Below are positions 43,913 to 53,982 of a DNA stretch of 64,000 nt, one piece after another. The stretch's first letter is position 1; every line of letters begins with the position of its first letter. The position numbers were made by a program, and so were the translations under genes. Source of the DNA: CALINB01 sp938045325 (lineage in GTDB: Bacteria > Pseudomonadota > Alphaproteobacteria > Rhodospirillales > CALINB01); assembly GCA_038114465.1 (NCBI GenBank), contig JAYNQW010000002.1:358207-422206 (forward strand), given 5' to 3'. The notes below the pieces were generated by a model. The model made no database searches. It was not told where the DNA came from and saw nothing but the letters and a program-made list of their open reading frames with translations.

Positions 43913-44916
43913 GATGCTTTCCTGTCCGCTTGCTTGACGATACCGTTGTATTGCTCCCGAATGTAATCCGCCGTCGGGCGTTCCGCAAAGAATTTTAGCC
44001 ACAGGCGCACTACATGCCGCCGTTTTTCCCGTTCAGGAAAGTCCACAAAGGCGCTACGACCGTGCATGATGGTGTAGTTGTTTACGAATTGGATGTCGCC
44101 GGGCTGCATATCCATTTCAAGCACAAAAGCCGGATCTTCGGCCACCGAGTCGAAATATTGTAACGCTTCCATCTCGAAATCACCGAACGGCTCCTTGCCG
44201 CTGTCGATGGCTTTTTGCACCGTGTTGCGCCGTATCGAACAGCTCAGCACACCGTCGGTGACACAAAAGACCGGTTCTTTCCATGTTTTTATCTCACCGA
44301 CTTCTTCGATGTAGATATATGGCACGCCTTCATATAACGGCGGCAAATATTCCGGGTGTTCGGCAAGAATTTTATTATGAACGGCGCCGGAGCTGACGAT
44401 TTGGCTCATACCCCCTTCTTTGGCTTTGCGTAAACACAACAACGACGTCATATCCGCGCGATCGACATGAAAGCGCAAACGGGTGTTGGTTTGATAACCG
44501 CGGGTGCGCACTTCCGAAGGATCCTTTTCGTGATCGAACACATGGCCCAACAGATCGCCGTAGGCGTTTTGCGACACTTTCGTTCCCAGGTGCGTGCCGA
44601 TGCCCCATTTGATCATAAAGACTTCTTCGTCCGTGTAGTTTTCGACCGGAATGCCGCGTAGCAGCGCAAATCCGCGACCTGTGCGCACTTCGTTTTCCAA
44701 TTTGGCCAAAAACGGCGCCAACACCGGTAAGGGGAAATCGTCTTTTGTCACATCTGCCATCGCTAAACCGCGCTGTTGAACCCCGCGCAAGGACTGATCG
44801 AGATCAGCAATCTCATCCGCGCTTAGGACATGAATCCACGCATCCGTTTGGCGCATATCGCCGCCCATCCAAGCGCTTGCATCGGTGATGTGTTGGTCGA
44901 AAATTTCTGCCGCCAT
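43909..44916 (-). CDS. TauD/TfdA-type 2-oxoglutarate dioxygenase
   Basis: The 335-residue protein belongs to the Fe(II)/2-oxoglutarate dioxygenase family of the gamma-butyrobetaine/TauD type. The iron ligands are seen as RLRFHVDRADM (His-x-Asp) near residue 150 and YTIMHGRSAFVDF (His) near residue 285. The cosubstrate Arg follows in RRHVVRLWLKF. FALLRGIPVENY and NAYGDLLGHV are further conserved parts. The substrate is not known. It is divergent from the DUF1538-PII operon; the FNR-type box lies about 90 bases in front of its start too. Confidence 0.88.
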   Translation of the reverse strand: MAAEIFDQHITDASAWMGGDMRQTDAWIHVLSADEIADLDQSLRGVQQRGLAMADVTKDDFPLPVLAPFLAKLENEVRTGRGFALLRGIPVENYTDEEVFMIKWGIGTHLGTKVSQNAYGDLLGHVFDHEKDPSEVRTRGYQTNTRLRFHVDRADMTSLLCLRKAKEGGMSQIVSSGAVHNKILAEHPEYLPPLYEGVPYIYIEEVGEIKTWKEPVFCVTDGVLSCSIRRNTVQKAIDSGKEPFGDFEMEALQYFDSVAEDPAFVLEMDMQPGDIQFVNNYTIMHGRSAFVDFPEREKRRHVVRLWLKFFAERPTADYIREQYNGIVKQADRKAS

Positions 44917-45002
44917 ATCTCGCTCCGAAAACGTATGTTACGACGATATATTCCATTCCGCACAGCTACAAGCCAAGAGAAAACGTTATAAAACGCTTAA
45001 AC

Positions 45003-45046
45003 TTGATCGCAATCAAAATAAAACAGGCCATTTATATGCTTATCTA
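45003..45046 (+). promoter_or_regulatory. FNR/FixK-type box and -10 of the DUF1538-PII operon
   Basis: TTGAT-CGCA-ATCAA at 45003-45016 matches the FNR/FixK consensus TTGAT-N4-ATCAA exactly. A TATCTA hexamer at 45041-45046 would put the transcript start near 45051, about 41.5 bases from the box centre, as in class II FNR-activated promoters. I infer activation under low oxygen. The AAGGGGAG ribosome site and ATG follow at 45076-45095. Confidence 0.7.
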
Positions 45047-45092
45047 AACCCGTCGTGATTCTCGGCACAGAAATCAAGGGGAGTAGATGGTT

Positions 45093-46881
45093 ATGACACA
45101 AGAGATTCGCTACGGCGAATTTGTGCGCGAAGTTACGATTAATCAGCAAAACGTCAGCTACAATTTAATCACGCCCCCCTTCAGCATGACGAAAAGGGAA
45201 AGGTCATACCGTACAAGCCTGAGCGTGTGCGGCTCCGTTCCATCGATGTTCACCGGCTCCTGACACCGTACGTCAAAGTCCGGCTTTTCGAACAACTGCG
45301 CGCCGTCATTCCTTTGGTCGCTTATCTCATTCTGTTTCAGCTCTTGATCCTGCGCCAGTCGGTTGCCGAATCATGGATCCTGACCGCCGGCTTAATCGCA
45401 GTCATTTTCGGCCTGATGCTTTTTATGGAGGGGCTGAAACTCGGCCTGATGCCGTTCGCCGAAGTGATCGGCAATAAATTGCCGCAAAAATCGACGCTAC
45501 CTGTCGTGTTGATAATTGCTTTTCTTCTCGGAATCGGCGTGACGTTTGCCGAACCGGCAATCGGTAGCCTGCAAGCGGTCGGCGCCATCGTTAATGTCGA
45601 ACGGGCTCCTTATTTGTATACGCTGCTGAATGATTGGGCGACGACACTTGTCCTGATGGTTGGCATCGGCATCGGCGTCGGCCTCGCTGCCGTCGTCGGC
45701 ACGATGCGTCTTCTGTATGGATGGAGCCTGAAGCCGCTGATCTTCGCATCCCTGGTCCCGACGATCGGCCTGACGCTTTATTTGTTTTTCGATCCGGAAC
45801 TCACAAAAATTCTCGGCCTGGCCTGGGATTCCGGCGCCGTTACCACAGGACCGGTCACCGTGCCGCTGGTCTTGGCGCTCGGCATCGGCATCGCAACCGC
45901 AGCAGGCAAAGGTTCCTCTTCTTTATCCGGATTCGGGATCGTGACGATTGCCTCGCTGTTTCCGATCATCGCCGTGATGTCATTAGCGCTGTTCGTTTCC
46001 ACGCAAATTTCCCCCGAAGAAATTATCGCCGCGGCGAAAGCCACCGTCACGGGACAAACAACTACTCAGTGGCACGAACAATCCCCTGTTGCCGAAGTTA
46101 TTTCCGGCGTTCGCGCAATCGTTCCGCTGGTAATTTTTTTGTTTTTGGCCCTCCATTTTATCGCGCGCGATAAATTGGCAAACATCGGCATCGTTTTTTA
46201 CGGCCTCATGCTCTGCGTCGTCGGCATGGTGGTTTTCAACATTGGCTTGAGTTACGGCCTTGCCAACCTTGGCAGCCAATCGGGCAGTCTGGTTCCCGCG
46301 ACATTCACCAAGCTGGAGCACGTTAAAAACACGCCCTTATATGATCAGGCATTGGGAATCGGTATTGCCCTATTCTTTGCCTGGGCCTTGGGATTCGGCG
46401 CCACGCTGGCCGAGCCTGCTCTCAACGCGCTCGGTCTTACTGTTGAAAATCTCACGAATGGAGCCTTTAAACGCCGGTTTCTCATTTACGCCGTCTCGAT
46501 TGGCGTCGGTTTCGGCATCTCCCTCGGTGTCCTCAAGATTATCTACAACCTGCCCATCGCCTATTTTCTCATACCGGGGTACGCCATCCGATTGTCCTAA
46601 CGGCGCTTTCGTCGGAAGAGTTCGTCAACATTGCCTGGGATAGCGCGGGCGTAACCACTGGTCCGGTCACCGTGCCGCTGGTGCTGTCCATGGGACTCGG
46701 CTTCGGCAACGCAGTGAATGCAATCGATGGCTTCGGCATTCTCGCCATGGCCTCGATCTGCCCTATTCTTTCCGTCTTAACCGTTGGGATCTGGATCGAC
46801 CTTCAAATCAAAATACGCGCTAAAAAACGGGCTTTAGAAGAACAAGAAGCTCTCAAGGAAGCGGGAGAAACACAATCATGA
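45093..46881 (+). pseudogene. tandem DUF1538 membrane protein, two frameshifts
   Basis: If two single missing bases are restored, the region codes for about 596 residues with two tandem DUF1538 halves. The first ends with AWDSGAVTTGPVTVPLVL and the second with AWDSAGVTTGPVTVPLVL; AEPAIGSLQ and AEPALNALG are also matched pairs. About a dozen helices suggest a transporter. The first lesion is in the six-C run near 45174-45179: MTQEIRYGEFVREV is in one frame and the sequence from DEKGKVIPYKPERV onward in another, and a seventh C rejoins them. The second is near 46590, where GYAI breaks off and VLTALSSEEFVNIAWDS resumes. The central 45227-46600 frame is intact. Start ATG 45093 has AAGGGGAG nine bases upstream. 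Confidence 0.8.
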
Positions 46882-47252
46882 CTGCACGGGAAATTACCGT
46901 ACTGACCGATGTCGCCCTAATCACTTGCATCGTGCAGCGCGGGGTCGCCGATAAAATCATTCAAGCCGCACGTGAAGTCGGCGCCCAAGGGGCGACCGTT
47001 CACTATGCCAAGGGAATGGGCATTCGCGAGCGGCTCGGCATTCTCGGCGTCGCCGTCGATGTCGAAAAGGAAATCATCAACATCGTCGTCTCCAGCGAGC
47101 AAGTCGAATACGTGTTCGAGCACATGTACCTGGCCGGCGAGCTGGACACACCCGGCATGGGGATTATGTACATCACGCCGCTGGAAAAAGCGGCGACGTA
47201 TGTCCCACATGAGATTCTAGAAAAGCTCTCCAAAGAGGAGCCCGCGAAATAA
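46878..47252 (+). CDS. PII-like protein A of the DUF1538 operon
   Basis: The 124-residue protein has the ferredoxin-like plan of PII and PII-like regulators: ITVLTDVALITCIVQRGVADKIIQAAREVGAQGATVHYAKGMG in the first half, then IINIVVSSEQVEYVFEHMYLAGELDTPGMGIMYITPLEKA. The T-loop region after HYAKGMGIRERLG differs from GlnB, and the uridylylated Tyr is not evident. Its ATG overlaps the stop of the DUF1538 gene (ATGA), so they are coupled. A regulator of the membrane protein is inferred; the ligand is unknown. Confidence 0.85.
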   Translation: MTAREITVLTDVALITCIVQRGVADKIIQAAREVGAQGATVHYAKGMGIRERLGILGVAVDVEKEIINIVVSSEQVEYVFEHMYLAGELDTPGMGIMYITPLEKAATYVPHEILEKLSKEEPAK

Positions 47253-47255
47253 ACC

Positions 47256-47597
47256 ATGTTGGATATCATCTACAACTGCAAGCTAATCACCTGCATCCTG
47301 CCGAAGGCGAAATCGGATCATTTGGTTCGCTTGCTGCACGAAGAAAAAGGCATCGATACCGCCCACATCAGTAGCGGCAGGGGCATCGGCACTTCAAAAC
47401 AGGTTGTATTCGGCGTCTGGGACGAAGTTGCCATCTTAACGGTGCCGGTTCCAAGCGACCGAGCCAAAGAAATTTTCGAATTTATCTACGAAAATGGCGA
47501 TGTGAACCGGCCTAAAGGCGGCATCATCCTCATGAATAAGATTACCGAAGAAAGCGATTTCAAACTGCCGGATATTCCCGAAGAGCCGAAGGACTAG
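47256..47597 (+). CDS. PII-like protein B of the DUF1538 operon
   Basis: This 113-residue protein is a second PII-like fold: LITCILPKAKSDHLVRLLHEEKGIDTAHISSGRGIGTS, followed by VAILTVPVPSDRAKEIFEFIYENGDVNRPKGGIILMNKI. It is clearly different from its neighbour in the loop and in the acidic C-terminal tail, so the two may form a hetero-oligomer or bind different ligands. It begins three bases after protein A's stop and ends the operon. No glnB-like amtB or glnA genes are adjacent. Confidence 0.85.
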   Translation: MLDIIYNCKLITCILPKAKSDHLVRLLHEEKGIDTAHISSGRGIGTSKQVVFGVWDEVAILTVPVPSDRAKEIFEFIYENGDVNRPKGGIILMNKITEESDFKLPDIPEEPKD

Positions 47598-47603
47598 ACT
47601 TTA

Positions 47604-48503
47604 TCAACTGTGTTTGGCTTGCGCTTCTTTGATGGCGGCGTAAAACTCTTTGAAACTTTCCGGGTGCTTATCCTGAAATTTCTCTTTCAAACCGAGCTTG
47701 GCCACTTCGCCCAAGCGGCGCGCGCTCGCTTCCGACATCAACGGATCGAGCCCCATCGCGCGCAAAGTCTCCGACACCTCTTCCATTTCGTGCGAACGGC
47801 GCTCGGCATGCACGGCTGTGCGCGTCGTGAAGAAATTCGCCAGGTCCTGGCCGATGCCGGGGTAGTTTTCCTCGATGGTGTCGAGCACTTGTTCCGTCGC
47901 GCCGTATTGTTCGGCGGCGAGCACGCATTCGAGAAACAACGCTTCCATCCCTTTCACGACGATGCTGCGGAACATTTTTACGGCCGCGGCCGCACCGGTT
48001 TCGGCCTCGATGGTGTCCGTATCCATGCCGTAACTCGCGAGCACACCGGCCACGGTCTTCGCCTCCCCGCCGCAAAGCAGCAAGGCGACGTCATAGCCTT
48101 TGGTCGCGATGCCGCCGAGCACGCCGATCTCCACAAACTGCGCGCCGGCGTCTTCAATCACCTTGCACACGTCGCGCTTAACCGCCGGGCTCGTGGAATT
48201 GAGATCGACATAAATATGATGCTCTTTCAAATACGGCGCCATTTGACTCGCCGCGGTGACGGCATCGGCACACGTCACGGCGGAAATGAAAATATCCGTG
48301 CGCGCCGCCAGGGCTTCGCGGGTGTCACATAGCGTAACGCCGATTTCACCGGCGACATCCTTGAGGCGTTTCGCGCCATCGGCGTCTTCGAGCAACAGGT
48401 CGAACGCGGCGACATCGGCGCCGTTTTTATGCAAGCCCCCGGTGACGCACCGGCCTAACTCGCCGAAACCGATAAATCCGATGGTGGGGTGGTTTTTGTT
48501 CAT
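47604..48503 (-). CDS. 6PGDH-family dehydrogenase with DUF1932 domain
   Basis: The 299-residue protein begins with a Rossmann motif GFIGFGELGRCVTGGL and belongs to the beta-hydroxyacid dehydrogenase/6-phosphogluconate dehydrogenase group. A catalytic-type Lys lies in AAAVKMFRSIVVKGMEAL near residue 175. The C-terminal DUF1932-type segment follows (NFFTTRTAVHAERRSHEMEEV). Substrate unknown, probably a small hydroxyacid. It begins four bases after the valS stop, so it is likely in the valS transcript, and converges on the PII-like genes. Confidence 0.85.
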   Translation of the reverse strand: MNKNHPTIGFIGFGELGRCVTGGLHKNGADVAAFDLLLEDADGAKRLKDVAGEIGVTLCDTREALAARTDIFISAVTCADAVTAASQMAPYLKEHHIYVDLNSTSPAVKRDVCKVIEDAGAQFVEIGVLGGIATKGYDVALLLCGGEAKTVAGVLASYGMDTDTIEAETGAAAAVKMFRSIVVKGMEALFLECVLAAEQYGATEQVLDTIEENYPGIGQDLANFFTTRTAVHAERRSHEMEEVSETLRAMGLDPLMSEASARRLGEVAKLGLKEKFQDKHPESFKEFYAAIKEAQAKHS

Positions 48504-48507
48504 GGCA

Positions 48508-51156
48508 TTACATCGCTGCTAAACGGGCCAGCGCCTCTTCGATTTTAACGCGGCTTTGCTTGGCGTCGTCGAGTTTTTCCCGCTCGGTTTCAACCACTTC
48601 AGGCGGCGCCTTGGCGACGAATTTCTCGTTGCCCAGCTTCTTCTCGAAACGGGTGATTTCGCCGTCCCATTTCTTGATTTCCTTTTCGAGCCGCGATTTT
48701 TCCGCCGCTATATCGATCACATCGGCGAGCGGCATGGCATAAGTCACATCATCGACGACGATTTGCACCGCTCCCTTGGCGACATCCGTCGCTGCTTCAA
48801 TACCCGAGAGACGCGCAAGACGCACAATCAAATCATTATGGGTTTTGAGCCTCTGTCCGGTTGCGGGATCGGCTTCAATATGGGTAACAGTAACTTCGGC
48901 TTTGGGCGGTACATTCATTTCGGAACGAACCGCGCGGATTTCGGAAATCAAACGAACGACAAAATCCATATCGTTCTTGGCCGCTTCATTGACCAGCGAG
49001 CCGTCGAACGCGGGCCAAGGCTCGACAATCAGCAGGTTATCGCGCTCCCCGCCCAGTTGCGCCCACAGTTCTTCGGTCACGAACGGCATGAACGGATGCA
49101 GCAACTTGAGAATTTGATCGAGCGCCCAAGCGGTCGCCGCGCGGGTTTCGGCAATAGCGGCCTCGTTACCGGCATCGAAAATCGGTTTGGTGAATTCCAA
49201 ATACCAATCGCAGAACGTACCCCAGGTGAATTGATAGAGCGCACTCGCCGCCTCGTTGAACCGGTACCCCTCGACCGCTTGATCGACCGCCGCCGCGGTT
49301 TCGGCGACCTTGCCGACGATCCATTGGTTGACGGTTTGTGTGCACGCTGCGGGATCAAACGCGGCATCGGGCTTACAGCCGTTCATTTGGGTAAAGCGCG
49401 CGGCATTCCAAAGCTTGGTCGTGAAGTTGCGGTAGCCTTCGACGCGCGACTCGGCAAGTTTGATGTCGCGTCCTTGCGCAGCCAACGCAGCCAACGTAAA
49501 GCGCAATGAGTCCGTGCCGTACTTGTCGATCAAATCCAACGGATCAATCACGTTGCCCTTGGATTTGGACATCTTCTGGCCTTTTTCGTCACGCACCAGG
49601 GCGTGGATATAAACGGTTTTGAAGGGCACTTCGCTTTTGAAGTGCAGTCCCGCCATCATCATACGCGCAACCCAAAAGAAGATAATGTCGAACCCGGTGA
49701 CCAACACGTCGGTCGGGTAATAACGGTTCAATTCGCCGGTTTCTTCGGGCCAGCCGAGCGTGGAGAACGGCCACAGCTGCGAAGAGAACCAAGTGTCCAA
49801 CACGTCCGGGTCGCGGGTGAGCTCGGTTTTCTTGCCGTAATGTTTTTCCGCCGCGGCGTGCGCTTCTTCTTCCGTGCACTCGACGAAATATTCGCCGTCG
49901 GGGCCGTACCACGCCGGGATTTGATGCCCCCACCACAATTGGCGCGAGATGCACCACGGCAGGATGTTGCGCATCCATTCGAAATACGTGTTTTCCCAGT
50001 GCTTCGGCACAAACACGGTCTTGCCCGTTTCGACCGCCTCGATGGCGGGCTTCGCCAGCGTCACCGCGTCGACATACCATTGATCGGTCAGCCACGGCTC
50101 GATCACGACACCGGAACGGTCACCGTACGGAACAACCATGTCGTTGTCTTCGACACCTTCGAACAGGCCAAGGGACTCCATTTCCGCGACGATTTTCTTG
50201 CGCGCCTCGAACCGATCCATGCCTTGATACGCCGCCGGCGCGTTCTCGTTCAGCTTCGCATCCGCATCGAACACGTTGATCATCTCGAGATCGTGGCGGC
50301 GGCCGACATCGAAGTCGTTGAAGTCGTGCGCCGGGGTGATCTTCACCGCACCCGTGCCTTTTTCCGGATCGGCGTATTCATCCGCAACGATCGGGATCGG
50401 CCGATTGGCAATCGGTAATATACAATTCTTCCCGACGAGGTCTTTGTAGCGCTCGTCGTCCGGGTGCACAGCAACGGCGGTGTCGCCGAGCATGGTTTCG
50501 GGCCGGGTCGTGGCGACAGTGACAAACGTGCCTTCTTGGCCTTCCACCGGATACTTGAAGTGCCACATCTGGCCTTTGGTTTCGCGCTGCTCGACTTCGA
50601 GATCGGAAATCGCGGTGTGCAGTTTCGGGTCCCAATTCACTAGGCGTTTGTCTTTATAGATCAGCCCTTGTTTGAAGAGATCGACGAACACCTTGCTGAC
50701 CGCTTCGCACAGCCCCTCGCCCATGGTGAAGCGTTCGCGGCTCCAATCCAACGACGCACCGAGGCGGCGCAGCTGATTGGTGATGGTGCCGCCGGAGTGT
50801 TCTTTCCATTCCCAGATTTTTTCGACGAACTTTTCGCGGCCCAAGTCGTGGCGGGAGATGCCTTGTTCTTCGAGTTGCCGCTCGACCACCATTTGCGTCG
50901 CGATGCCGGCATGATCCGTCCCCGATTGCCACAGGGTGTCACGCCCGTTCATGCGGTGATAGCGGATGAGAATGTCTTGGATTGTAAAAGTAAGTGCGTG
51001 GCCCATATGCAGGCTGCCGGTCACGTTCGGCGGCGGGATCATGATGGTATAGGGATCGGCCTGAGACGACACGTCGGCCGTAAAGGCGCCGCTCTCTTCC
51101 CAGTCCTTGTATATCCGCTGCTCGACCTCTTCCGGCCGATAGGCTTTGTCCAGCAT
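48508..51156 (-). CDS. valS: valyl-tRNA synthetase
   Basis: ValRS charges tRNA-Val. The 882-residue protein has the class I HIGH motif as PPNVTGSLHMGHAL near residue 45, the editing (CP1) domain with TTRPETMLGDTAVAVHP, and KMSKS as GQKMSKSKGNVIDPLDL near residue 530. The C-terminal tail is a coiled coil (SRLEKEIKKWDGEITRFEKKL), the usual ValRS arm. I use ATG 51156 (MLDKAYRPEEVE), as in other alphaproteobacterial ValRS; a start four codons upstream is also in frame. Confidence 0.97.
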   Translation of the reverse strand: MLDKAYRPEEVEQRIYKDWEESGAFTADVSSQADPYTIMIPPPNVTGSLHMGHALTFTIQDILIRYHRMNGRDTLWQSGTDHAGIATQMVVERQLEEQGISRHDLGREKFVEKIWEWKEHSGGTITNQLRRLGASLDWSRERFTMGEGLCEAVSKVFVDLFKQGLIYKDKRLVNWDPKLHTAISDLEVEQRETKGQMWHFKYPVEGQEGTFVTVATTRPETMLGDTAVAVHPDDERYKDLVGKNCILPIANRPIPIVADEYADPEKGTGAVKITPAHDFNDFDVGRRHDLEMINVFDADAKLNENAPAAYQGMDRFEARKKIVAEMESLGLFEGVEDNDMVVPYGDRSGVVIEPWLTDQWYVDAVTLAKPAIEAVETGKTVFVPKHWENTYFEWMRNILPWCISRQLWWGHQIPAWYGPDGEYFVECTEEEAHAAAEKHYGKKTELTRDPDVLDTWFSSQLWPFSTLGWPEETGELNRYYPTDVLVTGFDIIFFWVARMMMAGLHFKSEVPFKTVYIHALVRDEKGQKMSKSKGNVIDPLDLIDKYGTDSLRFTLAALAAQGRDIKLAESRVEGYRNFTTKLWNAARFTQMNGCKPDAAFDPAACTQTVNQWIVGKVAETAAAVDQAVEGYRFNEAASALYQFTWGTFCDWYLEFTKPIFDAGNEAAIAETRAATAWALDQILKLLHPFMPFVTEELWAQLGGERDNLLIVEPWPAFDGSLVNEAAKNDMDFVVRLISEIRAVRSEMNVPPKAEVTVTHIEADPATGQRLKTHNDLIVRLARLSGIEAATDVAKGAVQIVVDDVTYAMPLADVIDIAAEKSRLEKEIKKWDGEITRFEKKLGNEKFVAKAPPEVVETEREKLDDAKQSRVKIEEALARLAAM

Positions 51157-51271
51157 GGCCGAACCCATCTATCTACAATTAAACGACAATGTTGGGACGT
51201 GAGCTACCATGGGCGGCAGCACAGAACAAGGCCTTGAACGGACCCCCGTCGGGTTTCAGCGGGATTGAGCG

Positions 51272-52066
<795 letters not shown>

Positions 52067-52313
52067 GAATCCCTATCCACCAGCGCAAACTAGGCGCGGA
52101 AAACATACGAATCGCGACCTTTAAGGTCCTATGAAAAGGTTAACAAATATTGACCGGTCCCGAAATATTTTGTTTTTTAGGAGGCAATCCCCCCATATCT
52201 AGTGATTTTACTGCCTTGCCGAGAGCCCTGATAGCGCGTGCTCCCCCTCGCCCTCAGACATAAACGCTAAAATCACCGCCAGATTCGCTTCAACAATCCG
52301 GATCTTAGCCACC

Positions 52314-53810
52314 CTATTTCGTCTTTTTTTCCATTTCGGCTTCTTTGCCGCTTTTGGTGTCTTCACCAAACCAACCGGCATCCGTATCGCCTGAACTGCG
52401 CGCGCCGAACCATTTACCCTTCACTTCATTGTAGTGACGCGTCGGGTCATAAGCCGTGGTATTCAAATTCAAATCCTGGGACGTTAATTGTCCGACCGCC
52501 GCTTTTAATTCAAAAATCGCGACAATCACATCGCGCTGGGCCCGAACCAAACTGACACGCGAATTCAAAAGCTCCTGTTCGGCATCAAGAACATCCAAAA
52601 CCGTGCGGGACCCGACTTGATTTTCCCGCTTCACCCCATCGAGGGCAATTTCGTTTGCCTTAACTTGTGCCTCAAACGATTTAACTTGAGCCCGTGTCGT
52701 AACAACCGTGTCCCAAGTTTTTGATGATGCCTCAATCACATTGCGCCGTTCCTGCTCGATCAGGATCCGGTTTTGACTTGCCGTTTGTTTCGCGGCACGC
52801 AGTCTCGAGTACACACTACCCGATTGATAAAGAGGCATGCTTAATTCCGCGCCGATGGTCCGCTCTGACCGGCGCGTTAAGTTACCGCTGCGTTCTTCAC
52901 GGTATGTTGAAGTGCCAAACAGATTGACCGTCGGCAACAGCTCGCCGCGAATTTCAGCGATGTTGTCCCGGGCCGCCCGGTCATTAAATACCGCTTCTAA
53001 GACGTCCGGGTGTTCATCCTTGGCCAATTCCATCGCATCAGACTTTGATTTCGGCAATTTTGCGCCGAGGTCTTTCTCCGTCGGCGCCTTGAGCTTGCCG
53101 GGTAAGCTACCAATAACATTGTTATAAGCCGCCCGTGTCGTCTCTAGATCGCCCTCGGCTTTAATACGGCTCGCTTTCGCGCCGGCCAGCCGGGCTTCCG
53201 ATTGGCTGACGTCCGTTCGCGTCACCTCCCCGACCTGGAACCGGTCCCGCGTCGCCTCTAATTGGCGCGAGAGAACCTGCTCGTTTTTAACGTTAAGCTC
53301 CAACACCGCCTGATCGCGCACGACGTCCATATATTTCGTTGCCGCATCCAAGAGAACGGCTTGCTCGACCGAGTGAAGCTTGGAGCGCGCAGCCTTGACG
53401 TTGTTTTTAGCCTTGCGTGTCGCCGCCAGCGTTCTGAAGCCACGAAACAACGGCTGTGTAATTTCGAGCGCAACACCGCGTGGCGTACGGATTTGTTCCT
53501 TGCCGCTTGAATTATCGCCGGCACGCGCACTATCAAAAGTATCATCGCGGGCAATATCGCCGCTTGCCGTCACGCTTGGACGCCAATTGGACAAGGCCTG
53601 CGGCACTTCTTCATCAATCGCACGGACTTTAGCCCGCTCGGCGCGCAACGTCGGATTGTTCGAATAGGCTTTAATCAACGCTTCACGAATGTCTTCTGCA
53701 GCCACAGCCACCGACATGGAGACGATGGTGAAGACAAAACATAAAACAGCGATAGAACAGCGAAGGGCCAATCGAATATTTATGGCCGGACGATAGATTT
53801 GACTGTTCAT
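52314..53810 (-). CDS. TolC-family outer membrane efflux/secretion protein
   Basis: The 498-residue protein has a signal peptide (ALRCSIAVLCFVFTIVSMSVAVAA), then the two-fold repeat of coiled-coil and strand segments of TolC: LIKAYSNNPTLRAERAKVRAIDEEVPQAL at the start and a second half with PLYQSGSVYSRLRAAKQ and QVGSRTVLDVLDAEQELLNSR. It is an outer-membrane tunnel for type I secretion or efflux; no ABC transporter is adjacent. I use ATG 53810. The open frame extends 77 codons further, overlapping the next gene, and does not look like a signal peptide. It lies upstream of popZ on the same strand. Confidence 0.92.
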   Translation of the reverse strand: MNSQIYRPAINIRLALRCSIAVLCFVFTIVSMSVAVAAEDIREALIKAYSNNPTLRAERAKVRAIDEEVPQALSNWRPSVTASGDIARDDTFDSARAGDNSSGKEQIRTPRGVALEITQPLFRGFRTLAATRKAKNNVKAARSKLHSVEQAVLLDAATKYMDVVRDQAVLELNVKNEQVLSRQLEATRDRFQVGEVTRTDVSQSEARLAGAKASRIKAEGDLETTRAAYNNVIGSLPGKLKAPTEKDLGAKLPKSKSDAMELAKDEHPDVLEAVFNDRAARDNIAEIRGELLPTVNLFGTSTYREERSGNLTRRSERTIGAELSMPLYQSGSVYSRLRAAKQTASQNRILIEQERRNVIEASSKTWDTVVTTRAQVKSFEAQVKANEIALDGVKRENQVGSRTVLDVLDAEQELLNSRVSLVRAQRDVIVAIFELKAAVGQLTSQDLNLNTTAYDPTRHYNEVKGKWFGARSSGDTDAGWFGEDTKSGKEAEMEKKTK

Positions 53811-53982
53811 AATTGGGTGATCGCACTCCGACATGTGTACCGCAATGCGGTACTGACTGACGCTAGCGCTCTTAGTTCGGCGCTTTTGACTAATGGACCA
53901 GAAGGCCAACACGGCGTCAATATCCTCAGCCCGTCGGCAAAACAGCGCAAACGAGAATTCCGAAAATACGCAGAAATACGGG

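Noticed and set aside
45174..45179. Programmed frameshifting at the C run of the DUF1538 gene
   Set aside because: No slippery heptamer or downstream stem is evident, and a second break near 46590 has no such run.
48556..49509. Long 317-codon open frame opposite valS
   Set aside because: It mirrors the GC-rich codon pattern of valS and carries no motif; valS is certain.
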